Part shown: in pieces, positions 53,660-62,604 of the stretch | How the letters are laid out: each line of letters begins with the position of its first letter | Numbering within the stretch: position 1 is the stretch's first letter | NCBI RefSeq assembly: GCF_019977275.1 | Contig: NZ_AP024650.1 | Coordinates: 1,736,001-1,800,000 of the forward strand | Length of the DNA stretch: 64,000 nt | Direction of reading: 5' to 3' | DNA from: Arthrobacter sp. StoSoilB19 | Lineage (GTDB): Bacteria > Actinomycetota > Actinomycetes > Actinomycetales > Micrococcaceae | The notes under the pieces: model-generated | Database searches by the model: none | Told to the model about the DNA's origin: nothing | What the model saw: only the letters and a program-made list of their open reading frames with translations | Made by a program: the position numbers and the translations under genes

Positions 53660-54898
53660 ATGCCGGAAGACCGCCACCGCGCCATCCAGGAAACCCCAAC
53701 CATCGGCCGCACGCCCGACCTTCCAGCCCCTCCCGCCTACGGACAGCGTTCCGTGGCTGAAGTCCTCACCAGCGCCGCGGCAAGCCTCGGCGTGGTGGGC
53801 TTTACCAATACCCTTGGGCTACCGGACGCGTCCCGGGTCTGCGTTGTACTGGCTGATGGCCTGGGCAGGAACCTGCTGAAGCAAAAGGCGGCCCACACGC
53901 CCTTCCTGCGGTCCGTGATCCAGACGGGGCAGGGCGAGGTCCCCGTGTGGCTGGATTCCGCCTTCCCTTCCACCACGGCGGCGGCGCTGTCCAGCTTTGG
54001 AACCGGACTTCCGCCGGGCCAGCACGGCATGGTGGGCTACGACGTCCTGGACCCTGACCAGGACAAGGTGGTCAATCTGCTGGGGAACTGGGATCCGGGC
54101 GTCGACCCGTCCACCTGGCAGCCTTTCCCCACGGTGTTTGAACAGATCGCCGAACAGGTGGACGTCAGCACCGTCAGCCTCTCCCAGTTCGACGGCTCGC
54201 CCATGACCCGCGCCGCGCTGCGGGGCGGCAGGTTCATCTCCGGGATAACCGCGCATGCGCGGACCGCGGCCGCGGCCGAGGCCATGGCGGCCTCTGGCCC
54301 GTCCCTCATGTACTTCTACGTCAACGAACTGGACAAGGCGGGCCACCGCCACGGCTGCCGTTCCGAGCAGTGGGAACACCAGCTGGAGGAGCTCGATTCC
54401 ACCGTCAAACGGCTCAACTCCACGCTTCCCGCCGGCACCACCATTGTGCTCACCGCAGACCACGGCATGCTGGACGTCCCGGAATCCCAGCGGATTGATT
54501 TCTCCACCGACCCCGGGTTGGTGGACGGGGTGCGCCATACGGCCGGTGAACCGCGGATGGTGCACCTGTATCTGGAGGAGGCGGACCTGGAAGCCGGTGC
54601 TGGGGCAGCGGAACGTTTGCTTGCCGCCTGGAAGGCGCGGTTCGGCGACCGGGTATGGGCCTTTACGCGCCAGGAAGCCGTTGCCGGGGGACTTTTTGGT
54701 GACGTCCGTCCCGCTGTTGCGGGCAGGATCGGTGACGTGATGATCGCGGCGCGTGACGCCGTCGCACTTTATGACGGCCGGCGCATGCGGCCCACCGCCA
54801 TGGAAGTGGTGGGCCAGCACGGCTCGCTGACGAAGGCGGAGCGGGAGGTCCCGCTGCTCTGCTTCACCGCCGAAGGAAGGAACCGCCGGCGTGGCTGA
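53660..54898 (+). CDS. Alkaline phosphatase superfamily phosphodiesterase/pyrophosphatase
   Basis: 412 residues from ATG 53660, which sits right after the DUF5998 stop. Type I phosphodiesterase/nucleotide pyrophosphatase fold: first metal site VVLADGLGRNLL, nucleophile Thr in FPSTTAAALSSFGTG, FYVNELDKAGHRHG (Asp/His ligands) and TADHGMLD. It cleaves a phosphodiester or pyrophosphate; substrate unknown. No signal peptide, so cytoplasmic. Overlaps tdk by 8 bp. Confidence 0.9.
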   Translation: MPEDRHRAIQETPTIGRTPDLPAPPAYGQRSVAEVLTSAAASLGVVGFTNTLGLPDASRVCVVLADGLGRNLLKQKAAHTPFLRSVIQTGQGEVPVWLDSAFPSTTAAALSSFGTGLPPGQHGMVGYDVLDPDQDKVVNLLGNWDPGVDPSTWQPFPTVFEQIAEQVDVSTVSLSQFDGSPMTRAALRGGRFISGITAHARTAAAAEAMAASGPSLMYFYVNELDKAGHRHGCRSEQWEHQLEELDSTVKRLNSTLPAGTTIVLTADHGMLDVPESQRIDFSTDPGLVDGVRHTAGEPRMVHLYLEEADLEAGAGAAERLLAAWKARFGDRVWAFTRQEAVAGGLFGDVRPAVAGRIGDVMIAARDAVALYDGRRMRPTAMEVVGQHGSLTKAEREVPLLCFTAEGRNRRRG

Positions 54899-55622
54899 AC
54901 TCATCTTCTTCTCCGGCACCATGGACTGCGGTAAATCGACGCTGGCGCTGCAGATGGACTACAACCACCGGGCCCGCGGCCGCGGCGGCGTCCGCTTCAG
55001 CCGCAACGACCGCGCCGGAGAGTCCCGGATCTCCAGCCGCCTGGGCCTGGAGACGGACGCCGTGGAGGTGCTGGACAGCACCGACTTCTGGGAAGAAGTC
55101 ATGCTTCGCCGCACCCAGGGCCAGCGTGTGGATTACCTGATCTGCGACGAGGCCCAGTTCTACTCCCCGGAGCAGGTGGAGCAGCTGGCCAAGGTGGTGG
55201 ACGAAATCGACGTCGACGTCTTTGCCTTCGGCATCACGGCCGACTTCCGCACCAGGCTGTTCCCGGGTTCGCAGCGGCTCATCGAGCTTGCCGACCGGGT
55301 TCAGGTGCTGCAGGTGGAGGCGCTCTGCTGGTGCGGGCGGCGTGCAACGCACAACGCCAGGACGGTCGACGGCGTCATGGTCACCGAGGGCGCGCAGGTG
55401 GTGGTGGGTGACGTGGACATGGTGGTTGAGGCTGCCGCCGCCCCGGACGCCGGGCATGTACCCGTAGTGGGCTACGAAACGCTGTGCCGGCGCCACTTCA
55501 TGCGGCGGGTGACGGCCCACGGCGCCAACCTGATGGCCCAGCAGGACCAGTTGCTCCCGTTCGACGTCGACGCCTGCCTCTGGCGCGGTTCCGGCGGACC
55601 CGGCGGGAGCCGAGGGGCTTAG
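54891..55622 (+). CDS. tdk: Thymidine kinase (type II)
   Basis: Salvages thymidine to dTMP. 243 residues. P-loop SGTMDCGKST, Mg-binding DEAQF, and a zinc site formed by CWCG and the later CRRH. The C-terminus is longer than in E. coli Tdk (205 aa). GTG at 54891 overlaps the phosphodiesterase gene and has GAAGGAA upstream. Cotranscription with a phosphodiesterase hints at linked nucleotide salvage. With dut (60090) and nrdR this window holds three dNTP-pool genes, but they are not contiguous. Confidence 0.93.
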   Translation: MAELIFFSGTMDCGKSTLALQMDYNHRARGRGGVRFSRNDRAGESRISSRLGLETDAVEVLDSTDFWEEVMLRRTQGQRVDYLICDEAQFYSPEQVEQLAKVVDEIDVDVFAFGITADFRTRLFPGSQRLIELADRVQVLQVEALCWCGRRATHNARTVDGVMVTEGAQVVVGDVDMVVEAAAAPDAGHVPVVGYETLCRRHFMRRVTAHGANLMAQQDQLLPFDVDACLWRGSGGPGGSRGA

Positions 55623-55719
55623 CCCCACCCTCTTCGTCAAAGAAACCCCTGAAGCGGGGCTGCCCTTGAAACTGAGGTGGCCAGCTCTGTTTGTCGGACC
55701 CCCTTGCCATGATGGGTTT

Positions 55720-57258
55720 ATGGGGAAGGCGGCGGCGGTGAGGGCGTTCGAGGAGATCCGTGTTGCCCTTGCTGTGCTTCAGGCTGAGGTGGACGGGGCG
55801 GGTCTGGAGGCGTTCGCGGATGCTGATCCGCTGGCCGGTCTGGCCGATGGCTGCCTGGATATTCTTGCCGGGGCCCGGGAGGTGGAGGCGCGGGTTGCGG
55901 GGGTGAAGGCGAAGGCTGCGGTGGCGTACGCGGAGGCTGCGCATGCTGTGGCGGGGCCGGGGGCGCCGGTGGTGGCGCAGGAGATGGCGGTCGCGGCGGA
56001 GATCGGGTGCGTGCTGGCCCTGGGTCCGCGGGCGGCGGCGTCGTTCCTGGCCACCTCCCACGCCCTGACCAGCAGCTTGCCGCGGACTTTGGAGGCGCTG
56101 CAGTCCGGGACCCTGTCGTGGCAGCACGCGATAGTGATGGCAGATGAGACGGCGAGCCTTGATGCGGCGGGGGCGGCGGCGTTGGAGGCGCATTTCCTGC
56201 CACCCGATACACCGGACCCGGACGCCCCTGACCTGGACGCACATGACCCGGCCCGCGGCTGCCCGGTTGGGGAGCTGCCGGCGCACCGGTTCCGGGTCAA
56301 GGCCCGGACCTGGCGGGAACGCCACCACGCCGAATCGATCGAGAAGCGGCATGCCAGGGGTGTGGCGGAGCGGCGGGTGGAGTTCCGGGCGGACCGGGAC
56401 GGGATGGCGTGGCTGGGCGCGTACCTGCCCGCGGACCAGGCCATGTCTGGGTGGAACCGGCTCACCGCTGCCGCACGGGGTTTGCAGGGGCCGGCCGAGG
56501 ACAGGACCATGCCCCAGCTGCGGGCCGACAATTTCGCCGCAGCGATCCTCGGAGGCGGCAACACCCGGGGCGGCAGCACCAGTCTCATCAGTGCCAGTGC
56601 CAGTGCCACTGCCGGCGTCGTGGCTGCTGCCGGGCCGGGCGCCGGCACCAGCGGCAGCGGTACCAGCGCCGCATCGGGAACTGGCCACCGGCCGTCGCCG
56701 GTCCGCGCCGAGGTGCTGGTTACGGTTCCGGTGTTCGCGCTGATGGGCCTGACCGATGAGCCGGCGATGCTGGACGGGTATGGTCCGGTGCCGGCGTCGA
56801 TGGCGCGGCGACTGGTCGCGGACGGGGCGGCCTCGTTTTACCGGGTGTTGGTGGACCCGCGGGACGGGGCGCCGTTGGAGATCGGCCGGAAGAGTTACCG
56901 GGTTCCCAGGGCGATGCGGGCCTGGCTGCGGATGCGGGACGGGAAATGCCCGTTCCCGGGCTGCAGCAACACCTCCCTGGACACGGAGGCCGACCATCTC
57001 CTCGCCTGGCACCACGGCGGCACCACCGGCATCAGCAACCTGGGACAGCCCTGCCCGAAACACCACCGGCTCCGGCACACCACCGCCTGGAAACCCACCC
57101 CGGCCAGCAAAAACAAACCACCCGGCTGGACCTCACCCACCGGCCGCCACTACACAAGCGAACACCAGGACTGGGAACCACCAAAGTGGCCGCCAGGATT
57201 CCTGCCCGGCGAACGAAGCCTCCTCGAAGAGGCACTTCAGGAATACCTCAGCGCTTGA
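55720..57258 (+). CDS. DUF222/HNH endonuclease family protein
   Basis: 512 residues from ATG 55720, which follows CATGAT (55708-55713) by 6 nt. N-terminal DUF222 helical region (VRAFEEIRVALAVLQAEVDG...), a Ser/Thr/Ala-rich variable patch at about 285-325, and a C-terminal HNH domain with CPFPGC, EADHLLAWHHGG and PCPKHHRLRH. This is the 13E12-type family, present in many copies in Arthrobacter and mycobacteria; mobile or phage-related function has been proposed but is unclear. The last 200 bp are rich in CCACC-type codons unlike the rest of the gene. Confidence 0.88.
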   Translation: MGKAAAVRAFEEIRVALAVLQAEVDGAGLEAFADADPLAGLADGCLDILAGAREVEARVAGVKAKAAVAYAEAAHAVAGPGAPVVAQEMAVAAEIGCVLALGPRAAASFLATSHALTSSLPRTLEALQSGTLSWQHAIVMADETASLDAAGAAALEAHFLPPDTPDPDAPDLDAHDPARGCPVGELPAHRFRVKARTWRERHHAESIEKRHARGVAERRVEFRADRDGMAWLGAYLPADQAMSGWNRLTAAARGLQGPAEDRTMPQLRADNFAAAILGGGNTRGGSTSLISASASATAGVVAAAGPGAGTSGSGTSAASGTGHRPSPVRAEVLVTVPVFALMGLTDEPAMLDGYGPVPASMARRLVADGAASFYRVLVDPRDGAPLEIGRKSYRVPRAMRAWLRMRDGKCPFPGCSNTSLDTEADHLLAWHHGGTTGISNLGQPCPKHHRLRHTTAWKPTPASKNKPPGWTSPTGRHYTSEHQDWEPPKWPPGFLPGERSLLEEALQEYLSA

Positions 57259-57297
57259 GCCTTTGGAGCATGTCGCCGTACGTGAACGTGGCGGCCG

Positions 57298-57903
57298 TCA
57301 GTGTACGCGGCGATAGCGGATGTGCGTTGCCAGCGGCGAGTGGAGCACTTCGGCGGGTTCAAAGCCGAAGGATTCAACGCCGTCGAAAATCCGTTCCCCT
57401 GACCCGAGCAGCACCGGCGCGATGTCGAGGGTGAGTTCGTCGATTACTCCCGCGATCAGCGCCTGCCGGACGGTAGACGCCCCGCCGGCGATGTCCACGC
57501 CTTTGTCCCCGGCGGTGTCACGGGCGGCAGCGTAGGCGGCATCGAAGCCGTCGGTGATGAAATGGAAGGTCGTCCCGCCCTCCATCTGGAGGGAGTCGCG
57601 GGCATGATGCGTGAGGACGAACACTGGCGCGTGGTAGGGCGGTTCGGGTCCCCACCAACCGCTCCATTCCCCGTCCCAGTCTCCGCGGATAGGGCCGAAC
57701 ATGTTCCGCCCCATCACATAAGCGCCGCGCGGGCGCATAAGCCATTCGCTGGCCACCTTGTCGGCGTCGTTGGCCCGGGGGTCGCCCAGGTGCCACGCAT
57801 GCAGTTCCATGCCGCGTCTACCCAAGGGGTTGTCGCGGCTTTGGTCCGGCCCGGCGACGAAACCGTCCAGGGAGATGGACATGTGGCAGGTTGTGTCCGG
57901 CAC
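57298..57903 (-). CDS. RibD C-terminal/dihydrofolate reductase-like protein
   Basis: 201-residue reductase-fold protein (DHFR/RibD superfamily): MSISLDGFVAGPDQSRDNPLGRRG, YVMGRNMFG, and VDIAGGASTVRQALIAGVIDELTLDIAPVLLG. These small proteins bind NADPH; physiological substrate is unknown and true folate reduction is unlikely. GTG at 57903 has GGAGG upstream. Convergent with the DUF222 gene. Confidence 0.88.
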   Translation of the reverse strand: MPDTTCHMSISLDGFVAGPDQSRDNPLGRRGMELHAWHLGDPRANDADKVASEWLMRPRGAYVMGRNMFGPIRGDWDGEWSGWWGPEPPYHAPVFVLTHHARDSLQMEGGTTFHFITDGFDAAYAAARDTAGDKGVDIAGGASTVRQALIAGVIDELTLDIAPVLLGSGERIFDGVESFGFEPAEVLHSPLATHIRYRRVH

Positions 57904-58012
57904 CGCAGACCTCCTGGTGATTGCGCTATGTGAAGCGGCCGTGTGGTGGGGAGCCTAGCACGCGCCCGTGCGTAACGCGGCCAATGCCATCATCGGTGCG
58001 GGGAGGGAGCTT

Positions 58013-59335
58013 CTAGTCGCTCCGCGTGCCAAAAACGATTTCGTCCCAGGACGGCACGCTGGACCGCTTGGGCCGTGCGGGCCGTTCCGGCGCCTCAGTC
58101 TCCGGCAGCTGTCCGGTGGAGGGGGAAGCGTCTTCCTGCTTCGCCGCCGGGCGGCGGGGATTGCTGCCCAGCAGCTCGTCCAGCCCGGCGCCGCCGGAAG
58201 TTCCGGAACCAGCCCCGGGAGTCGGACCGGAGGGCTTCTGCGGGGACGCCGCAATGGTGATTTCCCTCGTGTCGGTGCTGACGCCGTCGTGAAGCCGCAG
58301 CGCATCATCGTGGCTGTCACGGTGCGGCGGAAGGATGCTGAGCCTCGACAGCATGGAAGGCCTGGTGTCCCTGCGCCTGATGAAGGAGTCGCCCTGGGCT
58401 GCCGGCGCATCCCGCTGGTCATCCTGTGGTTCCGTCTCCCCGGCCTCAGGTTCAGCCGCCACTTCGGAAGGGCGCGGGTGGGCAGCGGGCACGCCATGGG
58501 TCAGCAGCAGCGCCAGTGCGTCGTCGGAATCCTCATCCACGCCCAGGCGCTGGCCGCGGCGGGAGCGGAGCATGTCAAGGAGGCCGTCGGATTCCTTGCC
58601 GGAATCCTGCACGGGCACTCCCTGGCCGGCCGGCGACGTCCTGGACGCATCCGCGTCCGTCTCGAAATCAAAGGGGCGGTCGGAAACCGCGGTGAGGCGG
58701 CGGGCAGGAACGGGCCCGTCCAGCGGTTCAAGTTCGCTCAGCTGCTGCGCCCAGCGGTTGGTGTTCTGCAGGGACTTCCGTGCCGGGCTGAAGGTCCACA
58801 GTGCAGGAGGTTCTTCGCCAATTCCCGAGGTACCCCCGGGCTTGGCTTCGAAACTTGCTGAGACAGTCCAGGTACCGTCCTGGCGCCGCCACGAGTCCCA
58901 CTCCACGGTTGAGGGGTCGATGCCGTGGGCGGACAGGCGGTGGGCCACCATGTCGTTCAGCGTTGCCGGGTTGTCGCCGAAGGCGGACCGGTAGACGTCG
59001 TGGCCGGGGGAAGGCGCCGCGACTTCAACTTTCCGCGCCTGCTGGGCAACATATTCGCGCTCCGCCAAGACAGGGCCCTCGTAACGCTCCACCTTGGCCA
59101 GCGGCATCCCGGACAGCTCGGCGACGTCCGCAGCCGTGGCACCGGCACGGATCCGTGCCTGGATGTCCCGGGGGGACATGGGAACGGCCGGCCTCTCCGT
59201 CCGCGGCCTGGCCGTGGACCGGCTGGCCGTCCTGAGGGCCTCATCGATCGGCAGCTGGAACATCTCGCCGCCGGGCCCGCTTAACAGGAGATGCGTTCCG
59301 TCGTCGTGCACGCCTACAAGCCGTAGATCCTGCAT
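58013..59335 (-). CDS. sepH: Septation protein SepH (DUF3071)
   Basis: 440 residues from ATG 59335 (MQDLRLVGVHDDGTHLLL), which has GGAGG upstream. N-terminal DUF3071 domain including a helix-turn-helix (IQARIRAGATAADVAELSGMPLAKVERYEG, about 60-90) and a following conserved region to about residue 200; the C-terminal half is disordered and rich in Pro/Glu/Arg. Streptomyces and mycobacterial SepH binds FtsZ and promotes Z-ring assembly, so a division role is expected. Confidence 0.92.
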   Translation of the reverse strand: MQDLRLVGVHDDGTHLLLSGPGGEMFQLPIDEALRTASRSTARPRTERPAVPMSPRDIQARIRAGATAADVAELSGMPLAKVERYEGPVLAEREYVAQQARKVEVAAPSPGHDVYRSAFGDNPATLNDMVAHRLSAHGIDPSTVEWDSWRRQDGTWTVSASFEAKPGGTSGIGEEPPALWTFSPARKSLQNTNRWAQQLSELEPLDGPVPARRLTAVSDRPFDFETDADASRTSPAGQGVPVQDSGKESDGLLDMLRSRRGQRLGVDEDSDDALALLLTHGVPAAHPRPSEVAAEPEAGETEPQDDQRDAPAAQGDSFIRRRDTRPSMLSRLSILPPHRDSHDDALRLHDGVSTDTREITIAASPQKPSGPTPGAGSGTSGGAGLDELLGSNPRRPAAKQEDASPSTGQLPETEAPERPARPKRSSVPSWDEIVFGTRSD

Positions 59336-59485
59336 ACAAATCCTCCACCCTGGCATTACTATCAATCGAAACTCTGCCACCCGGCGGCGGGGAATTGGCT
59401 CAAGGAGCAGGGCGCGCCGTCATTTTCCGCTGGAAGCAGGCCCGAAAGGTGCGTGCGGGCGCAAGGACCGGCGGCCCCGGCGGCG

Positions 59486-59974
59486 TCAGTGCCGCGTCAG
59501 GGCTGCCGTCAGCTGGTCCGGATGGCGGGTCGAGGCGAGCCAGTAGGGGGTCCGGTCGGCGGGGTCCGTGATCTCGATTTTTACGACGGGATCGATCCAG
59601 CCGCGGATGCACAGGTAGGCGAGCCCGTTGAGCCGGGTGCCCCGTTCCGCGGTCGCCTCCCCGGCCTTGAACTGCTGCACAGCGCCGACGAAACGGCGTT
59701 CGATGGTGGCCCTTCCAACGGTGAGGGTGTCAGCCGTGACCGAAATGACGGGGGTGGAAACAACCAGGAGGACCGCGATGATGGCGAAAAGCACCAATGC
59801 CGCGGTGTAGCCTGCCGCCATGCTGATGGGGGCGAAAACCAGGATGCCCGCTGCGGAGACGCCGGCCGCGATGATCCAGATCCAGGCGTTGGGCCACAGC
59901 TTCTCCCTGTAGACAACAGGTGTCCCGGCAGAGGGTGTGCTGGGAACGGACGCAGGCGAGCTTGAATCGGGCAT
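59486..59974 (-). CDS. DUF3093 membrane protein
   Basis: 162-residue protein matching DUF3093: VYREKLWPNAWIWIIAAGVSAAGI, two membrane helices at about 30-50 and 54-75, then a beta-rich C-terminal domain (TLTVGRATIERRFVGAVQQF...LCIRGWIDPVVKIEITDP). Divergent from dut, an arrangement also recalled from mycobacteria (Rv2698 next to dut). Function unknown. Confidence 0.87.
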   Translation of the reverse strand: MPDSSSPASVPSTPSAGTPVVYREKLWPNAWIWIIAAGVSAAGILVFAPISMAAGYTAALVLFAIIAVLLVVSTPVISVTADTLTVGRATIERRFVGAVQQFKAGEATAERGTRLNGLAYLCIRGWIDPVVKIEITDPADRTPYWLASTRHPDQLTAALTRH

Positions 59975-60089
59975 AGCCCAAGCTTTCCACCTTTGGCCGG
60001 CTATTTCACCTTGGGACAGGCTCTGCGGCCCGGCCTCCCCGGGAGTCTCCCTAGGAGTGATTTGGGGGCGCGGGTTAGAGTGAGTGACT

Positions 60090-60608
60090 GTGACTGATCA
60101 TCCCGCCACGGTAGACCTTGTCCCGGACGCAGCCTTGCCCGCCACCGCCGCTCCCACCCTGCAGGTCCAGTTGAAGATGCTGGATCCTGAGCTGGAAGCA
60201 CCGTCCTACGCACATCCGGGCGACGCCGGCGCAGACCTCCGCGCCCGCGAGGACGTGGTCCTGATGCCCGGTGAGCGCAAATTGGTCCCCACCGGCGTGG
60301 CCATTGCCCTTCCTTATGGGTTCGTGGCGCTGATCCACCCCCGCTCCGGCCTGGCCACCAAGCATGGCCTGACGATCGTGAACGCCCCCGGGACCGTTGA
60401 CGCGGGCTACCGGGGCGAGATTTCGGTAACACTGCTGAACACCGATTCGTCCCAGCCCATTGAGCTCCGGCGCGGCGATAGAATTGCCCAAATGGTTATC
60501 CAGCGGGTGGAGCACGCCCAATTCATTCCTGTCAGCGAACTGAGCGGATCCGTGCGGGGCACCGGAGGCTTCGGTTCCACCGGCGGGTTCAGCGTCCCCG
60601 GAGCCTGA
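60090..60608 (+). CDS. dut: Deoxyuridine 5'-triphosphate nucleotidohydrolase
   Basis: Trimeric dUTPase: dUTP to dUMP and pyrophosphate, keeping uracil out of DNA. All five motifs are present: [46 protein letters not shown], and the C-terminal [10 protein letters not shown] arm. GTG at 60090 (172 aa) or GTG at 60084 (174 aa) are both possible; TAGAGT (60076-60081) lies 8 nt before the former. First gene of a probable dut-DUF3710-OB-DUF3159 group. Confidence 0.96.
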   Translation: MTDHPATVDLVPDAALPATAAPTLQVQLKMLDPELEAPSYAHPGDAGADLRAREDVVLMPGERKLVPTGVAIALPYGFVALIHPRSGLATKHGLTIVNAPGTVDAGYRGEISVTLLNTDSSQPIELRRGDRIAQMVIQRVEHAQFIPVSELSGSVRGTGGFGSTGGFSVPGA

Positions 60609-60715
60609 CCTTTAGGCTGCACCCGCAGCCACGCCGGCATGCACGACGGCGGAACCTCCAAAGTTTCGCCGGCAGGTTTCAGGACTGGCACTTTTCCAGA
60701 ATTAAGGAGTCACCC

Positions 60716-61429
60716 ATGGTCTTTGGGTTCGGCAGGAAAGCAAAGAGTGAAGAGCCGGCAGAGCCGGCCGACGAGCTCACGGTTGCGGACGGCGAAGAAA
60801 GCGGATCCGCCACCGCCGCCCGCCGCCAGGACGGCCCCTTCGATGAGGCCGAGATCAGCAGCCGCGACGGCTATGTGGATCTTGGTGCCTTGCTGATCAC
60901 GCCCAGCGAGGGCCTTCAGCTCCGCCTCGAAGTCGAGGAGGCAACACAGCGCGTGGTGGCGGTGACGCTCGACCTGGACGGCTCCAGCCTCCAGCTGCAG
61001 GCCTTTGCAGCGCCCAAAACCGAGACCTTGTGGGATGAGATCCGCGAACAGATCGGCCAGTCGGTCGGTGCGCAGGGCGGCCAGGTTGAAGAGGTGGAAG
61101 GGGCTTTCGGTACCGAGCTGGTGGCCAAGCTGCCTGCCGGGCTCCCGGACGGGAGCCAGGGCTACCGCGTGGCCCGGTTCATCGGCGTCGATGGTCCCCG
61201 CTGGTTCCTGCGCGGCGTCCTGGGCGGACCTGCGGCGCTGGAACGCCCCGCCGCGGAACCGCTCGAAGCACTGTTCCGGCAGGTCGTAGTGGTCCGTGGC
61301 GACAGCCCCATGCCCCCGCGGGACCTCCTGCAGCTGAGGCTGCCGAAGGACGCCTCCGCCACTCCTCCGCCCGCCGCGCCCACCCTGGAGGAGCCCGAAC
61401 GTGGTCCCGAAATTACCCAGATCGGCTGA
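60716..61429 (+). CDS. DUF3710 family protein
   Basis: 237-residue soluble protein: charged N-terminus, then GPFDEAEISSRDGYVDLGALLITP, WDEIREQIGQSV and GVDGPRWFLRGVLGGPAAL, all diagnostic of DUF3710. Pro-rich C-terminus. AAGGAG precedes the ATG. Function unknown; conserved beside dut in actinobacteria. Confidence 0.88.
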   Translation: MVFGFGRKAKSEEPAEPADELTVADGEESGSATAARRQDGPFDEAEISSRDGYVDLGALLITPSEGLQLRLEVEEATQRVVAVTLDLDGSSLQLQAFAAPKTETLWDEIREQIGQSVGAQGGQVEEVEGAFGTELVAKLPAGLPDGSQGYRVARFIGVDGPRWFLRGVLGGPAALERPAAEPLEALFRQVVVVRGDSPMPPRDLLQLRLPKDASATPPPAAPTLEEPERGPEITQIG

Positions 61430-61784
61430 GTCTCCCTACAACAACCCGGTCCATGCGTCCGGCCGGATCACCCCACTGGAGCAACTTCCTGACAAGGGAC
61501 GCGTCATGTGCCAGGGGCACATTGAATCGGTGACCTTTGTCCCTGCCGACCGGACCCCGGAATTCAGTGCCATTCTGTCCGAGGATGACGCCGAACGTCC
61601 GGGCCCTGGTCCGAAGCGGGGCAGGCCGCCCCGGCTCCGTGTCGTCTGGGTGGGCCGCCGCCGCGTGCCGGGCATCGAAGCGGGCGCGCGGATCCGGGTT
61701 GAGGGGATGCTGGCCCGGGGCGAAGACATGCCCACCATATTCAATCCCCGCTACGAGATACTGTCCCGCCAGGAGAACGAATGA
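61401..61784 (+). CDS. OB-fold nucleic-acid-binding-like protein
   Basis: 127-residue protein whose core GRVMCQGHIESVTFVPADRTPEFSAIL...RLRVVWVGRRRVPGIEAGARIRVEGML fits an OB-fold (tRNA-anti type). GTG at 61401 overlaps DUF3710 by 29 bp; a later start cannot be excluded. Its end overlaps DUF3159 by 4 bp (ATGA), so the genes are translationally coupled. Possible nucleic-acid binding; function unknown. Confidence 0.82.
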   Translation: MVPKLPRSAESPYNNPVHASGRITPLEQLPDKGRVMCQGHIESVTFVPADRTPEFSAILSEDDAERPGPGPKRGRPPRLRVVWVGRRRVPGIEAGARIRVEGMLARGEDMPTIFNPRYEILSRQENE

Positions 61785-62548
61785 CCGCGCAAGAGCCCGA
61801 ACAGCCATCCGGCCCTGCACATCCGGGCAGAGAACAGCAGGGCAGGCCGCAGGCTCCCGGTCCATCACCCGTTGCCGGCCTCGCCGCCGGGTACGCCGCC
61901 AAAGCGGGACTCCACCGCACCCACGACGGGCAGGTGGACGTGCTGCGCAGCGCCGGGGGAGTGCAGGGAATTGCCGAGAGCATCGTTCCCGGCCTGGTGT
62001 TCCTGGTGGCGTTCACCATCACCCGCGAGCTCACGCTGTCACTGGTGGCCGCCCTGGCATCGGCAGCCGTGTTCACCGTTGTCCGCCTGATACAGCGGCG
62101 GCCTCTGACCCAGGCCCTGGCGGGGATTGTCGGCGTCGGCATCTCCGCCTGGCTGGCCAACACCACCGGCAAGGCCGAAGACTTCTACCTCCCCGGCTTC
62201 TTCACCAACGCCGCCTACATCCTGGCGATGGTCATCTCTATTGCCGTGAAGTGGCCCGTGGCCGGGCTCCTCTTTGGCTTCATCCGCAACGAGGGCGTGG
62301 AATGGCGTAAGGAACCTGACCGGGTCAAGGCGTACCGCCTGGGCACCTGGATCATCGTGGGCGTCCTGGCGCTCCGGCTCATTGTGCAGGTGCCCCTCTA
62401 CCTGATGGGCACCGACGGCCTGGCCGCCCTCGCCACCACACGGCTCATTATGGGCGCCCCCCTGTACATCCTGGGCGTCTGGGTGGCCTGGCTGGTGACC
62501 CGGCCTGCCCCGGCGGAGCCTGAAGCCGGCACAGACCAGCCCGCCTGA
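61781..62548 (+). CDS. DUF3159 membrane protein
   Basis: 255-residue integral membrane protein with five or six helices (for example SIVPGLVFLVAFTITRELTLSL, ALAGIVGVGISAWLAN, TNAAYILAMVISIAVKWPVAGLLFG, IIVGVLALRLIVQVPLYL). DUF3159; function unknown, but location beside the trkA pair and dut is conserved. The stop TGA lies at the end of a 17-bp unit that is tandemly duplicated. Confidence 0.86.
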   Translation: MTAQEPEQPSGPAHPGREQQGRPQAPGPSPVAGLAAGYAAKAGLHRTHDGQVDVLRSAGGVQGIAESIVPGLVFLVAFTITRELTLSLVAALASAAVFTVVRLIQRRPLTQALAGIVGVGISAWLANTTGKAEDFYLPGFFTNAAYILAMVISIAVKWPVAGLLFGFIRNEGVEWRKEPDRVKAYRLGTWIIVGVLALRLIVQVPLYLMGTDGLAALATTRLIMGAPLYILGVWVAWLVTRPAPAEPEAGTDQPA

Positions 62549-62564
62549 CAGACCAGCCCGCCTG
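62531..62564 (+). repeat. 17-bp perfect tandem duplication over the DUF3159 stop
   Basis: ACAGACCAGCCCGCCTG occurs at 62531-62547 and 62548-62564; the stop TGA (62546-62548) spans the junction. Probably a recent replication-slippage event in a convergent 3' region. Confidence 0.85.
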
Positions 62565-62604
62565 ACGGCCAGGCCGCCCCGCCTCTCCCCGGGCAGCGGC
62601 GGAC

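Noticed and set aside
55720-57258. DUF222/HNH gene as part of an insertion sequence or prophage
   Set aside because: No terminal inverted repeats, target duplications, integrase or phage genes nearby; the family is a common chromosomal multigene family.
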